Assembly (NCBI RefSeq): GCF_000514815.1
Contig: NZ_AZWQ01000010.1
Location: 154,660 to 218,659, forward strand
DNA: 64,000 bases
Reading direction: 5' to 3'
Origin: Salinispora fenicalii
GTDB taxonomy: Bacteria; Actinomycetota; Actinomycetes; Mycobacteriales; Micromonosporaceae
Part shown: positions 16,929 to 24,978 of the stretch, one piece after another
How the letters are laid out: the number at the start of each line of letters is the position of its first letter
How positions within the stretch are numbered: position 1 is the stretch's first letter
Notes under the pieces: generated by a model
Told to the model about the DNA's origin: nothing
Database searches by the model: none
The model's input: only the letters and a program-made list of their open reading frames with translations
Translations under genes and position numbers: made by a program

Positions 16929-17621
16929 TTACCGGGGTAGGCCGATGAGGTCGGCCATCAACGCGATCTGGTGGTCGAAGTAGTCGTCGCGGTGCGACAG
17001 TCCGCCCTTGATCCGGCCGAAGAGCTCGAAGCTGATCAGCCCGAAGAGCTGGGTCCACCCCGCCATCCCCCGGGCGAGCAGCGCTGCCGGCATCCCCGGG
17101 ACGAGGCTCGCCGCGATGTCGGCGAGGTCGTCTCGGACGGGTTGGGGCAGGTCGGCGGCGGGGGGTGGGGTGAGCTGTCCGGCGGCAAGCCCGTCGCGGG
17201 CGATGCCGAGCAGGGTCATTGGTGGGCGCATTGCCGGCTCGACTGTGTCGTCGGGCGCTGCGTAGCCGGGAACCGGGCTGCCGTAGAGCAGCGCGTACTC
17301 GGAGGGGTTGGCGAGGGCCCAGGCCCGGGCCGCCCGACAGCTGGCGAACCAGCGTCCGCGCAGGTCGTCGCGGTCCACGGCGGCGTCTGCTGCCTCGACC
17401 GCGTCGCCCAGGGCCACGTACGCCTCCAGGATGAGCGTGGTGAGCAGGTCGTCCCGGCTGGGAAAGTAGCGGTAGATCGCCGAGGAGGCCATGCCCAGCT
17501 CTCGGGCGACCGCTCGCAACGACAGGTTGGCGCCGTCGGTGGCCAGATGGCGGCGCGCCGCGGCCTTGATCTCATCGATCATTTCGGCCCGCACCCGGGC
17601 CCGGAGCGAGTTGGCGACCAT
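16929..17621 (-). CDS. TetR-family transcriptional regulator
   Basis: 230 aa. The N-terminal HTH is at about residues 15-60 (EIKAAARRHLATDGANLSLRAVARELGMASSAIYRYFPSRDDLL), with a C-terminal ligand domain of the TetR_C WHG type (WTQLFGLISFELFG). It is divergent from an NAD-dependent epimerase-like gene with a 134-nt gap holding two related 15-nt sites, the classic arrangement of a local repressor and its target. The ATG used here has AAGGAG immediately upstream with no spacer; Met14 (17582) is a possible alternative start. Confidence 0.9.
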   Translation of the reverse strand: MVANSLRARVRAEMIDEIKAAARRHLATDGANLSLRAVARELGMASSAIYRYFPSRDDLLTTLILEAYVALGDAVEAADAAVDRDDLRGRWFASCRAARAWALANPSEYALLYGSPVPGYAAPDDTVEPAMRPPMTLLGIARDGLAAGQLTPPPAADLPQPVRDDLADIAASLVPGMPAALLARGMAGWTQLFGLISFELFGRIKGGLSHRDDYFDHQIALMADLIGLPR

Positions 17622-17660
17622 CTCCTTACTCTCTCACGCGCAGGGCGCTGATCCAATTCG

Positions 17661-17723
17661 AGAACAGTGCTCTTGACAGGTCTGGCAACTATCGACACAC
17701 TTTTCTTGTGAGCATCGCTCTCG
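17661..17723. promoter_or_regulatory. putative TetR operator pair and promoter
   Basis: AGAACAGTGCTCTTG (17661-17675) and TGAGCATCGCTCTCG (17709-17723) agree at 10 of 15 positions, and each has partial dyad symmetry (GAnCA..GCTCT). A plus-strand TTGACA (17673-17678) overlaps the first site. This suggests repression of the divergent TetR/SDR pair. Confidence 0.45.
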
Positions 17724-17755
17724 AAGTGATCTCTTGATCCGAAAGGTGAGCTCTG

Positions 17756-18721
17756 ATGTCGATTAACGTGATTGTCGGTGCTGGCCCGGTCGGCACCGCG
17801 ACCGCCCTCCTCCTCGCCCAGCGAGGGGAGCAGGTCCGGCTGGTCAGTCGCCGTGGTGCCGGTCCCGAGCATCCGGCCATCGAACTCATCGCTGCGGATG
17901 CCACTGATCCTGCCCGCCTGATCCGCCTGACGGACGGCGCCGTTGCCCTCTACAACTGTGCCAACCACGCGTATCACCGGTGGGCCCTCGACTGGCCGCC
18001 GCTGGCCGCCGCCCTGCTCACCACCGCCGAGCGGACCGGTGCGGTGCTTGCCACGATCGGCAATCTCTATGGGTACGGCCCGGTTGACGGGCCGATGACC
18101 GAGGTCGCCCCGCTGGCCGCGACCGGCGTCAAAGGGCGGGTGCGCAAACAGATGTGGGTCGACGCGCTGGCCGCCCATGAGGCAGGCCGGGCCCGGACGA
18201 CCGAGGTTCGTGGCTCGGACTACCTCGGGATCGGGACCAACTCGATCACCAGCCGGATCCTGCCGAACGTGCTGGCCGGCCGCCGAGTGGTGCTGCCGGT
18301 CAACTTCGACGTCCCGCACACCATCACCTACGTCGGCGACGTGGCCCGAACCGTGGTCGCCGCCGCCACCGACCCGGATGCCTGGGGACGGGCCTGGCAC
18401 GTGCCCAGCCCGCCCGCGCTCAGTCTGCGGGAGTTGGCCACCCGCGCCGCGACCATGGCCGGCATGCCCACGCCGCGGCTGACCCGCCTGCCCTACCCGG
18501 CGCTCTGGCTGGGTGGCCTGGTCAATCCGCTACTCCGGGAGTTGCGGGAGACGGCATATCAGTTCGATCGCCCGTACGTGTTGGACTCCTCGGCCACCCA
18601 GCGGGCCCTCGGGATCGAGCCGACCGCGCTCGATGAGGCCCTCGCCGAGACCCTTAGCGCGCTGAGCCAGCACCCGGCGCCGGCTCGGCGCAGCTCAGCT
18701 CCTAACGCCGCGCGGCGATGA
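17756..18721 (+). CDS. NAD(P)-dependent epimerase/dehydratase-like SDR protein
   Basis: 321 aa, extended short-chain dehydrogenase fold. The Rossmann motif at the N-terminus (VIVGAGPVGTATALLLAQRG) resembles GxGxxG rather than the usual GxxGxxG. NLYGYGPVDGPMTE contains the NxYGYG stretch typical of epimerases, but the canonical YxxxK is not obvious. Such proteins are often weakly characterised NAD(P)H oxidoreductases. It is probably controlled by the divergent TetR gene. Its last 20 nt overlap the convergent DMT transporter gene. Confidence 0.82.
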   Translation: MSINVIVGAGPVGTATALLLAQRGEQVRLVSRRGAGPEHPAIELIAADATDPARLIRLTDGAVALYNCANHAYHRWALDWPPLAAALLTTAERTGAVLATIGNLYGYGPVDGPMTEVAPLAATGVKGRVRKQMWVDALAAHEAGRARTTEVRGSDYLGIGTNSITSRILPNVLAGRRVVLPVNFDVPHTITYVGDVARTVVAAATDPDAWGRAWHVPSPPALSLRELATRAATMAGMPTPRLTRLPYPALWLGGLVNPLLRELRETAYQFDRPYVLDSSATQRALGIEPTALDEALAETLSALSQHPAPARRSSAPNAARR

Positions 18722-19646
18722 GGACAGCGACCAGGGTCAGTGCCGCGCCGAGCAGGGTGGTGGCGTCCGGGTGGGAAGCCTCGGTCGGTAGGACCACGTC
18801 GAGTAGGACAGCGCCGACCACCTGGCCGGCGATCGTGGCCAGGCCGAGGAGCAGGACCCCGGTGAACTTGACAACAGCGGCGGCGATCGCGATGAAGGCG
18901 ACCCCGATCGGCCCACCCAGATAGAGCCACGGCTCGGCCGGCGGTGAACCGGCGGGCAGCCCGCGTACCGCGATGTCCACCGCGAAGACCGCCAACAGGG
19001 CGATGGTGCCCACCGCGAAGTTGACCAGCGTGGCGGTCAGTGGGCTGCCGGTCGCCCGACCGACCAGCCCGTTGACGGCCTGCTGCCAGGCCACCGCGAT
19101 CCCCGCGAGCAGCGGCAGCACCGCCAGCGCCAGCTCGGCCGGGTCCTCGAGCCGCCCGCCAACGGCCAGCCCGACCGCGAGCACGGTGAGCACCGCCCCG
19201 AACAGGCGCCGTCCGGTGACCTGCTGACGTCCGCTCGGACCGATGCCGGCCCAGTCCACGAGGAGACTGGAGCCGGACTGGCCGGCGACCACCGCCACGG
19301 TGAAGACGGCGACGCCGAGGGTGCCGACCGTGAGGCCCTGCGTCGCCACCAGGAACGCCCCGCAGAGTCCGCCGAGGCACTGCCACGGGCGCAGCGTGCC
19401 GGCGGTCAGCGCGGCGCGGAGGGCGGTCAGCCCGCGCCGTCCGCCGGAAGTCACCGGCACCAGCACCAGCAGCACCAGCAGGCCCAGCCCGAACGAGATG
19501 ACCGCCGTGGCGACCCCGTCGGCCAGGCGTACGCCCAACTCGCCGTTGATCCGGGATTGCCCGGCGACGGCGACTCCGGCAGCGGTCGCGAGCGCCACCC
19601 CGACCAGCCGATGGGCCGGGGGCGGCCGGACCTGTGCCCCCGGCAC
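18702..19646 (-). CDS. DMT-superfamily transporter (DUF606/YdcZ-type, duplicated)
   Basis: 314-aa integral membrane protein with about ten helices in two homologous halves (VGVALATAAGVAVAGQSRINGELG and VGRATGSPLTATLVNFAVGT mark the start of each repeat). This fits the DUF606 group of drug/metabolite transporters; the substrate is unknown. It begins 3 nt after the glpX stop codon, so the two are probably translationally coupled. It overlaps the end of the convergent SDR gene by 20 nt and has no room for a separate terminator. Confidence 0.86.
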   Translation of the reverse strand: MPGAQVRPPPAHRLVGVALATAAGVAVAGQSRINGELGVRLADGVATAVISFGLGLLVLLVLVPVTSGGRRGLTALRAALTAGTLRPWQCLGGLCGAFLVATQGLTVGTLGVAVFTVAVVAGQSGSSLLVDWAGIGPSGRQQVTGRRLFGAVLTVLAVGLAVGGRLEDPAELALAVLPLLAGIAVAWQQAVNGLVGRATGSPLTATLVNFAVGTIALLAVFAVDIAVRGLPAGSPPAEPWLYLGGPIGVAFIAIAAAVVKFTGVLLLGLATIAGQVVGAVLLDVVLPTEASHPDATTLLGAALTLVAVLIAARR

Positions 19647-19649
19647 CGC

Positions 19650-20681
19650 TTACTCCTGTTCGGCGAGGGGGCGGCCGTCGAAGTCCACCGCCGAGTACAG
19701 CGCCAGCTTCTCCAACCGGTGATATGAGTCGATCACGCGAATCGTGCCGCTCTTCGAGCGCATCACGATCGACTGCGTGTACGCTCCACCGGCCTTGTAC
19801 CGGACGCCGCGGAGCAAGTCACCGGAGGTGACACCGGTGGCGACGAAGAAGCAGTTGTCACCGGTCACGAGGTCGTCGGTGCCGAGCACCCGGTCCAGAT
19901 CGTGGCCGGCGGCGATGGCCTTCTCCCGCTCCTGCTCGTCACGCGGCCAAAGCTTGGCCTGAAGGGCGCCTCCCATGCACTTCAGGGCGCAGGCCGCGGT
20001 GATCCCCTCGGGGGTGCCGCCGATGCCCATCAGCACGTCAACGTCGGACTCCCCGCGGGCGGCGGCGATCGCACCGGCGATGTCCCCGTCCGAGATGAAG
20101 CGGATCCCGGCCCCGCTGCGGCGGACCTGGTCCACCAGCCCGTCGTGTCGGGACCGGTCCAGCACACAGACCGTCACCTCGGAGGCGTCGGTGCCCTTGA
20201 CCTTCGCGATCCGGCGTACGTTCTCGGCCACGCCGGCGTTGATGTCCACCACGTCGGCGTAGGCCGGGCCGACAGCGAGCTTCTCCATGTAGAACACGGC
20301 GCTCGGGTCGAACATCGCCCCACGTTCGGCGACCGCCAGCACCGCCAGGGCGTTCGGCATGCCCTTGCTCATCAGTGTGGTGCCGTCGATCGGGTCGACC
20401 GCGACATCAACCTTTGGCCCGCTCCCATCACCGACCTCTTCCCCGTTGAAGAGCATCGGCGCGTTGTCCTTCTCACCCTCGCCGATCACTACGATTCCGC
20501 GCATCGGAATCGAGTTGATCAACTTGCGCATCGCGTTGACGGCGGCGCCGTCGCCGCCCTCCTTGTCACCCCGGCCGACCCATCGGCCGGCGGCCATCGC
20601 CGCGGCCTCGGTCACCCGGACCAGGTCGAGGGCGAGGTTGCGATCGAGATTCTGTGGGGTCCGCGTCGTGGTGTTCGTCAT
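19650..20681 (-). CDS. glpX: fructose-1,6-bisphosphatase class II
   Basis: Removes the C1 phosphate of fructose-1,6-bisphosphate in gluconeogenesis. 343 aa. Metal and substrate motifs are visible: [31 protein letters not shown], and [15 protein letters not shown] near residue 95. Class II enzymes are the usual gluconeogenic FBPase of actinobacteria. A GAGGAGG ribosome site precedes the ATG. It leads directly into a DMT transporter gene and is divergent from a DUF4245 gene, an arrangement also known in mycobacteria for the latter pair. Confidence 0.96.
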   Translation of the reverse strand: MTNTTTRTPQNLDRNLALDLVRVTEAAAMAAGRWVGRGDKEGGDGAAVNAMRKLINSIPMRGIVVIGEGEKDNAPMLFNGEEVGDGSGPKVDVAVDPIDGTTLMSKGMPNALAVLAVAERGAMFDPSAVFYMEKLAVGPAYADVVDINAGVAENVRRIAKVKGTDASEVTVCVLDRSRHDGLVDQVRRSGAGIRFISDGDIAGAIAAARGESDVDVLMGIGGTPEGITAACALKCMGGALQAKLWPRDEQEREKAIAAGHDLDRVLGTDDLVTGDNCFFVATGVTSGDLLRGVRYKAGGAYTQSIVMRSKSGTIRVIDSYHRLEKLALYSAVDFDGRPLAEQE

Positions 20682-20832
20682 GACGGCTCCTCCTCGCGAC
20701 GTTGCGGGGTGGCCCGGCGGGCGTGGTCGCCGCCGGCTTTGTCGCTGATCCTCACATGATCGGCCACCCTGCGTGGTGGTGGGGCGGTGATGGCTTGGTC
20801 ACGTCTGATCGGGTGGCTGCGAAGATAGGGGG

Positions 20833-21654
20833 GTGGAACCCGCACAGCCCGCCGACCGCGTCCCTGCCGACCAGACCGCGCCGGAGCTCTCGCCGGTCGA
20901 GCCGACGCCCACCGGTCCGGCCGCGCCCGCGACTTCCGAGGAGCCGGCGTTGGTCGAGCCGACCACCGGCCCGGCCGCACCCGCGACTTCCGAGGAGCCG
21001 GCGTTGGTCAAGCCGACCAGCGGCCCGGCCGAGATCCAGAGCGCCGGGGAGACCAGTGCCGCGGGGGAGGCCGCCGGCGCGGGGGCGAACAGTGCTGAGC
21101 GGGAGGCCGGCGAGTCGTCGGCGCCGCCCGCTGGGGCGGACACCACTCGTTCGGAGCGTTCGCCGAAGGACATGGCCATCTCGCTTCTCGTGCTGCTGGT
21201 CCCGATCGCCCTGCTGCTCGCCTTCTACCGGGGCTTCCTCGGGGGAGACCAGGCAACCGTCGTGGACCCGGCGCCCGCGTTGGACTCGGCGCAGGCAGCG
21301 GCGGCCTTTCCGGTCAGTCAGCCGCAGGGGCTGGACGCGGGGTGGCGTACCGTCCGGGCCGACTTCCGGACGGTCGAGGACGGGTCGACACTGCGCCTGG
21401 GCTACCTGAGCCCGGAGGGGCGGGGGGCCCAGATCGTGCAGAGCAGCGTGCCGCCGGAGCTGTTGCTCCCCACCGAGCTGACCGATCAGGGGCAGCCCCA
21501 GGGCCGGACTGACCTCGCGGGACGCACGTGGCAGCGGTACACGGCCCGCGGCAACGAGCAGGCGTTCGTGCTCCTCGAACCGGACCGCACCGTGATCGTG
21601 GTCGGCGATGCCCGAGACACCGAGCTGCGAGAGTTGGCCGGGGCGCTGGGCTGA
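20833..21654 (+). CDS. DUF4245 domain membrane-anchored protein with N-terminal repeats
   Basis: 273 aa. A Pro/Ala/Glu-rich N-terminal region of about 110 residues with 18-residue tandem repeats precedes one membrane helix (MAISLLVLLVPIALLLAFY, about residues 116-134) and an extracytoplasmic DUF4245 domain (residues about 150-273, VSQPQGLDAGWRTVRADF.. GRTWQRYTARGNEQAFVL). Function unknown. The gene is commonly found beside glpX in actinobacteria, as here. The repeat region is the variable part. Confidence 0.88.
   Translation: MEPAQPADRVPADQTAPELSPVEPTPTGPAAPATSEEPALVEPTTGPAAPATSEEPALVKPTSGPAEIQSAGETSAAGEAAGAGANSAEREAGESSAPPAGADTTRSERSPKDMAISLLVLLVPIALLLAFYRGFLGGDQATVVDPAPALDSAQAAAAFPVSQPQGLDAGWRTVRADFRTVEDGSTLRLGYLSPEGRGAQIVQSSVPPELLLPTELTDQGQPQGRTDLAGRTWQRYTARGNEQAFVLLEPDRTVIVVGDARDTELRELAGALG
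20911..21018 (+). repeat. 54-nt tandem repeat (18-residue units)
   Basis: Two full copies of an 18-residue unit (TGPAAPATSEEPALVEPT and a K-variant) with nearly identical DNA at a 54-nt period; a partial SGPAE follows. Likely a slippage or recombination product in the cytoplasmic linker of the DUF4245 protein. Confidence 0.9.
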
Positions 21655-21692
21655 ACCCGGCCGGACCAACCGGAAGCGGGGCGGGGCCGCGG

Positions 21693-21905
21693 TCAGTCGG
21701 TGGGTTCCTGCCGGGCAGCATCCAGGCGGGCCCGGGCGCCGTCCAGCCACGCCTGGCAGACCCCGGTCAGCTGCTCACCGCGTTCCCAGAGGGCCAGGGA
21801 CTCCTCCAGCGTGGTGCCGCCGGCCTCCAGCCGTTCGACCACCGACGCCAACTCGGCGCGGGCCTGTTCGTAGCTGAGCCGCTCGTCCTTCGTCTCCTCG
21901 GTCAT
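21693..21905 (-). CDS. xseB: exodeoxyribonuclease VII small subunit
   Basis: 70 aa, typical length. The helical-hairpin signature YEQARAELASVVERLEAGGTTLEESLALWERGEQL is present. Several XseB copies wrap one XseA to form the single-strand-specific exonuclease VII. It lies 116 nt downstream of xseA on the same strand. Confidence 0.95.
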   Translation of the reverse strand: MTEETKDERLSYEQARAELASVVERLEAGGTTLEESLALWERGEQLTGVCQAWLDGARARLDAARQEPTD

Positions 21906-22021
21906 CGCTCACATCCCACCACATCTACCCGTTCGGGCTACCCCCGCCGTGCCCGGTACGCCCTTGATGGCCTCGCCCCGACACCGGTACCGGTTCCGAT
22001 CCCAACGGCGGCAGAGAACCG

Positions 22022-23275
22022 CTACCGCCGTTGGGCCTCCGGGCGGTGCTCTCCGGCGTCGATGGTCGCGGCCAGCTCGCCGTCGGCCAGCCGGACCCGC
22101 ACCGGATCTCCGACGGCGACCTCGGAGACCGCGCGGACGACGTTGCCGTCGGCCCGCCGTACGATCGCGTACCCCCGGTCGAGGGTGGCGGCCGGGGAGA
22201 GAGCCCGGAGCCGGGCCCGGGTGTGCCGAAGGTCGTCCTCGGCCGCGGTCAACCGGTGGGCGAGACAGCGGTCGGCGCGGTGGCGCAGCCCGGAGACGTC
22301 GGTAGCCCGTTGCTCGATCATCACCTCGGGCCGGGCCAGCACCGGCCGGGATCGCAGCAGCTCCAGCCGGTGTGCCTCACGGTCAACCAGGTTGCGTACC
22401 GCGCGTTCGAGTCGGGACCGGGCCTGCCCGATCAGGCGTACCTCCTCGGTGAGGTCGGGGACGATTCGCTTGGCCGCGTCGGTCGGGGTGGAGGCGCGGA
22501 TGTCCGCGACGTAGTCGAGCAACGGCGCGTCGGTCTCGTGGCCGATCGCGCTGACCACCGGGGTACGGGCGTCGAACACCGCCCGGCACAGCGCCTCATC
22601 GGAGAAGGGCAGCAGGTCCTCGATGCTGCCGCCGCCCCGGGCGATCACGATCACCTCGATGGCGGGGTCGGCGTCCAGCACCCGCAGCGCGTCCACGATC
22701 TGCGGCACAGCGGACGGCCCCTGCACGGCCACGTTGACCGTCCGGAACGCCACCGCCGGCCAGCGCCGGCGGGCGTTGGTACGCACGTCCCGCTCGGCGG
22801 CGCTGGCCCGGCCGGTGATCAGCCCGATCCGGTGCGGGAGGAAGGGCGGGCGGCGCTTGCGCCGGGGGTCGAAGAGCCCCTCGGCGGCCAGCAGCTTCTT
22901 CAGCTTCTCCAGCCGGGCCAGTAGCTCGCCCAGCCCCACCTGGCGGATCTCGTCGGCGCGCAGGCTCAATGTGCCCCGGGCGGCGTAGAAGTCGGGCTTG
23001 GCGTGCAACACCACCCGGGCGCCCTCGCGAAGCTGCGGTGCGCCGGAGTCGAGCACATCGCGGTTGGTGGTCACGGTCAGGCTGAGGTCGGCCGACGGGT
23101 CCCGGAGGGTGAGGAACACCGTGCTCGCGCCGGGGCGGCGACTGACCTGTGCGACCTGCCCGTCCACCCACACCCAGCCCAGCCGGGCGATCCAGGCACT
23201 GATCTTCTGGCTGACCACCCGGACCGGCCATGGCTCCTCGGGCGTGCTGCGGGTAACCCTGCCATCCGAACTCAC
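22022..23275 (-). CDS. xseA: exodeoxyribonuclease VII large subunit
   Basis: 417 aa. An N-terminal OB fold (residues about 25-120, [20 protein letters not shown]) binds ssDNA, the catalytic domain contains [34 protein letters not shown] and [30 protein letters not shown], and a C-terminal coiled coil binds XseB. GTG 23275 follows TAGGGT by 6 nt. It is divergent from ispH; the two start codons are 72 nt apart and both look leaderless. Confidence 0.96.
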   Translation of the reverse strand: MSSDGRVTRSTPEEPWPVRVVSQKISAWIARLGWVWVDGQVAQVSRRPGASTVFLTLRDPSADLSLTVTTNRDVLDSGAPQLREGARVVLHAKPDFYAARGTLSLRADEIRQVGLGELLARLEKLKKLLAAEGLFDPRRKRRPPFLPHRIGLITGRASAAERDVRTNARRRWPAVAFRTVNVAVQGPSAVPQIVDALRVLDADPAIEVIVIARGGGSIEDLLPFSDEALCRAVFDARTPVVSAIGHETDAPLLDYVADIRASTPTDAAKRIVPDLTEEVRLIGQARSRLERAVRNLVDREAHRLELLRSRPVLARPEVMIEQRATDVSGLRHRADRCLAHRLTAAEDDLRHTRARLRALSPAATLDRGYAIVRRADGNVVRAVSEVAVGDPVRVRLADGELAATIDAGEHRPEAQRR

Positions 23276-23287
23276 CCGCTCACCCTA
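23273..23287 (-). promoter_or_regulatory. leaderless -10 element of xseA
   Basis: TAGGGT at 23287-23282 on the minus strand, then 6 nt, then GTG 23275. Confidence 0.45.
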
Positions 23288-23335
23288 CGACCGTCCCTGC
23301 GGGTCGCAGCCGCTGGCGGGCGGTGGGTCGGCACG

Positions 23336-23350
23336 TACGATGGGCGGGTG
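23336..23350 (+). promoter_or_regulatory. leaderless -10 element of ispH
   Basis: TACGAT at 23336-23341, then 6 nt, then GTG 23348. No Shine-Dalgarno. Confidence 0.45.
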
Positions 23351-24331
23351 AGTGAGGCTGAAGCGACCCGGACCGGTAAGCGTGTGATCCTGGCGAAGCC
23401 GCGCGGCTACTGTGCGGGCGTCGACCGGGCGGTGCAGACCGTCGAGGAGGCGCTCAAGCTCTACGGCGCGCCGATCTACGTCCGCAAGCAGATCGTGCAC
23501 AACCGGCACGTGGTGCGGACCCTGGAGGCCAAGGGCGCGATCTTCGTGGAGGAGAACGAGGAGGTGCCGGAGGGCGCGACCGTGGTCTTCTCCGCGCACG
23601 GCGTCGCCCCCGAGGTCCACGAGCAGGCGCGCAGCCGCTCGCTGAAGGCAATCGATGCAACCTGCCCGCTGGTCACCAAGGTGCACCAGGAGGCGAAGCG
23701 GTTCGCCGCCGAGGACTACGACATCCTGCTGATCGGCCACGAGGGGCATGAGGAGGTCATCGGCACCGCCGGCGAGGCGCCCGAACACATCCAGCTCGTC
23801 GATGGTCCCCAGGACGCCGAGCGGGTCACCGTGCGGGATCCGAACAAGGTGGTGTGGCTGTCCCAGACCACCCTGTCGGTGGACGAGACGCTGGAGACCG
23901 TGGCCCGGCTGAAGACGCGGCTGCCGCTGCTCCAGTCGCCGCCGAGCGACGACATCTGCTACGCCACCAGCAACCGGCAGCACGTGGTCAAGCAGATCGC
24001 GTCGGACTGCGATGTCATGATCGTCGTCGGCTCCACCAACTCGTCGAACTCGGTGCGGCTGGTCGAGGTGGCCCTGGACGCGGGTGCGCGGGCCGGCCAC
24101 CTCGTCGACTTCGCCCGCGAGATCGACGACGCGTGGCTCGAGGGCGCCCGCACGGTCGGTCTCACCTCGGGGGCCAGCGTCCCCGAGGAGCTCGTCCAGG
24201 AGGTTCTCGCGCATCTCGCGGCGCGGGGCTTCACCGATGTCGAGGAGGTGGTGACCGCGGACGAGCGGCTGACCTTCTCGCTGCCGCAGGAGCTGAAGCG
24301 GGACATGCGGGCCGCGGCGGCCCACGGTTGA
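23348..24331 (+). CDS. ispH: 4-hydroxy-3-methylbut-2-enyl diphosphate reductase
   Basis: Last step of the MEP pathway: reduces HMBPP to IPP and DMAPP using a [4Fe-4S] cluster. 327 aa. The three cluster cysteines are in [12 protein letters not shown] (Cys22), [14 protein letters not shown] and [11 protein letters not shown]; the substrate His residues lie in VHNRHVV and [14 protein letters not shown] 23348 is supported by TACGAT 6 nt upstream and by the protein beginning just before the [13 protein letters not shown] block. It feeds isoprenoid synthesis used by the cis-prenyltransferase at 8.2 kb. Confidence 0.97.
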   Translation: MSEAEATRTGKRVILAKPRGYCAGVDRAVQTVEEALKLYGAPIYVRKQIVHNRHVVRTLEAKGAIFVEENEEVPEGATVVFSAHGVAPEVHEQARSRSLKAIDATCPLVTKVHQEAKRFAAEDYDILLIGHEGHEEVIGTAGEAPEHIQLVDGPQDAERVTVRDPNKVVWLSQTTLSVDETLETVARLKTRLPLLQSPPSDDICYATSNRQHVVKQIASDCDVMIVVGSTNSSNSVRLVEVALDAGARAGHLVDFAREIDDAWLEGARTVGLTSGASVPEELVQEVLAHLAARGFTDVEEVVTADERLTFSLPQELKRDMRAAAAHG

Positions 24332-24439
24332 GCGGTGGGCCCGCTTCGACCGGACGGGGTTCGACCGGACAGGGCTCGGGCGGCGGGGCGGCGCCGGCGG
24401 GGTGGGAACGAACCGACCGGCCGGAGCGTCCGAAACTGT

Positions 24440-24907
24440 ATGAGAAGCCCTTGGCTCGCCACCCCGGCGTTGGCCGTCTGCCTGGCGCTCAGTGCCTGCG
24501 GCAGCGGCCAGGGTACGGGCGATGATCCCCTGACCGAGATGGGAGTGACGCCTATGACGACCCCCACCGATCCGGAACCAACGGCCGGCGACTCCGAGTC
24601 CTCCAACCCGGCCACCCCCGCCGCTCCGAGGTCAGTGATGGCCTCCCCGCCGACGCGTACCCCGAAGATGCCGGCGGGACCGAGTAAGCCGCCGCCGGTC
24701 GGCGCGGCCACCCTGACCGGCACTGTGCAGGCCGGGGTGGAGTCCGGGTGTCTGCTGCTGGATGGATACCTGCTGGTGGGCGGGCCGCGGGCGGTGTTGA
24801 TCCCCGGTGCGTCGGTGCTGGTGACCGGGAAGGTCCAGCCGGACCTGATGACCACCTGCCAGCAGGGCATCCCCTTCCTGGTGGAGACGGCGTCCCGACG
24901 AGGCTGA
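24440..24907 (+). CDS. putative secreted lipoprotein, unknown function
   Basis: 155 aa. An N-terminal lipoprotein signal (MRSPWLATPALAVCLALSAC) has a LSAC lipobox, followed by a Thr/Pro/Ser-rich linker (residues about 40-90) and a compact C-terminal domain of about 60 residues with beta-strand character (ATLTGTVQAGVESGCLLLDGYLL, VLVTGKVQPDLMTTC), including two Cys that could form a disulfide. ATG 24440 is chosen because it starts the signal peptide. No family recognised with confidence. A strong terminator follows. Confidence 0.72.
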   Translation: MRSPWLATPALAVCLALSACGSGQGTGDDPLTEMGVTPMTTPTDPEPTAGDSESSNPATPAAPRSVMASPPTRTPKMPAGPSKPPPVGAATLTGTVQAGVESGCLLLDGYLLVGGPRAVLIPGASVLVTGKVQPDLMTTCQQGIPFLVETASRRG

Positions 24908-24926
24908 CCCGTCCGCCGAAACCGTC

Positions 24927-24959
24927 GGAGCCCGCCCCCGATAGCCGGGGACGGGCTCC
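24927..24959. terminator. terminator between the lipoprotein and subtilase genes
   Basis: GGAGCCCG (24927-24934) pairs with CGGGCTCC (24952-24959), with further CCCC/GGGG pairing inside. It sits between convergent genes. Confidence 0.7.
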
Positions 24960-24978
24960 TGCTGGCGTGACGTACGGG

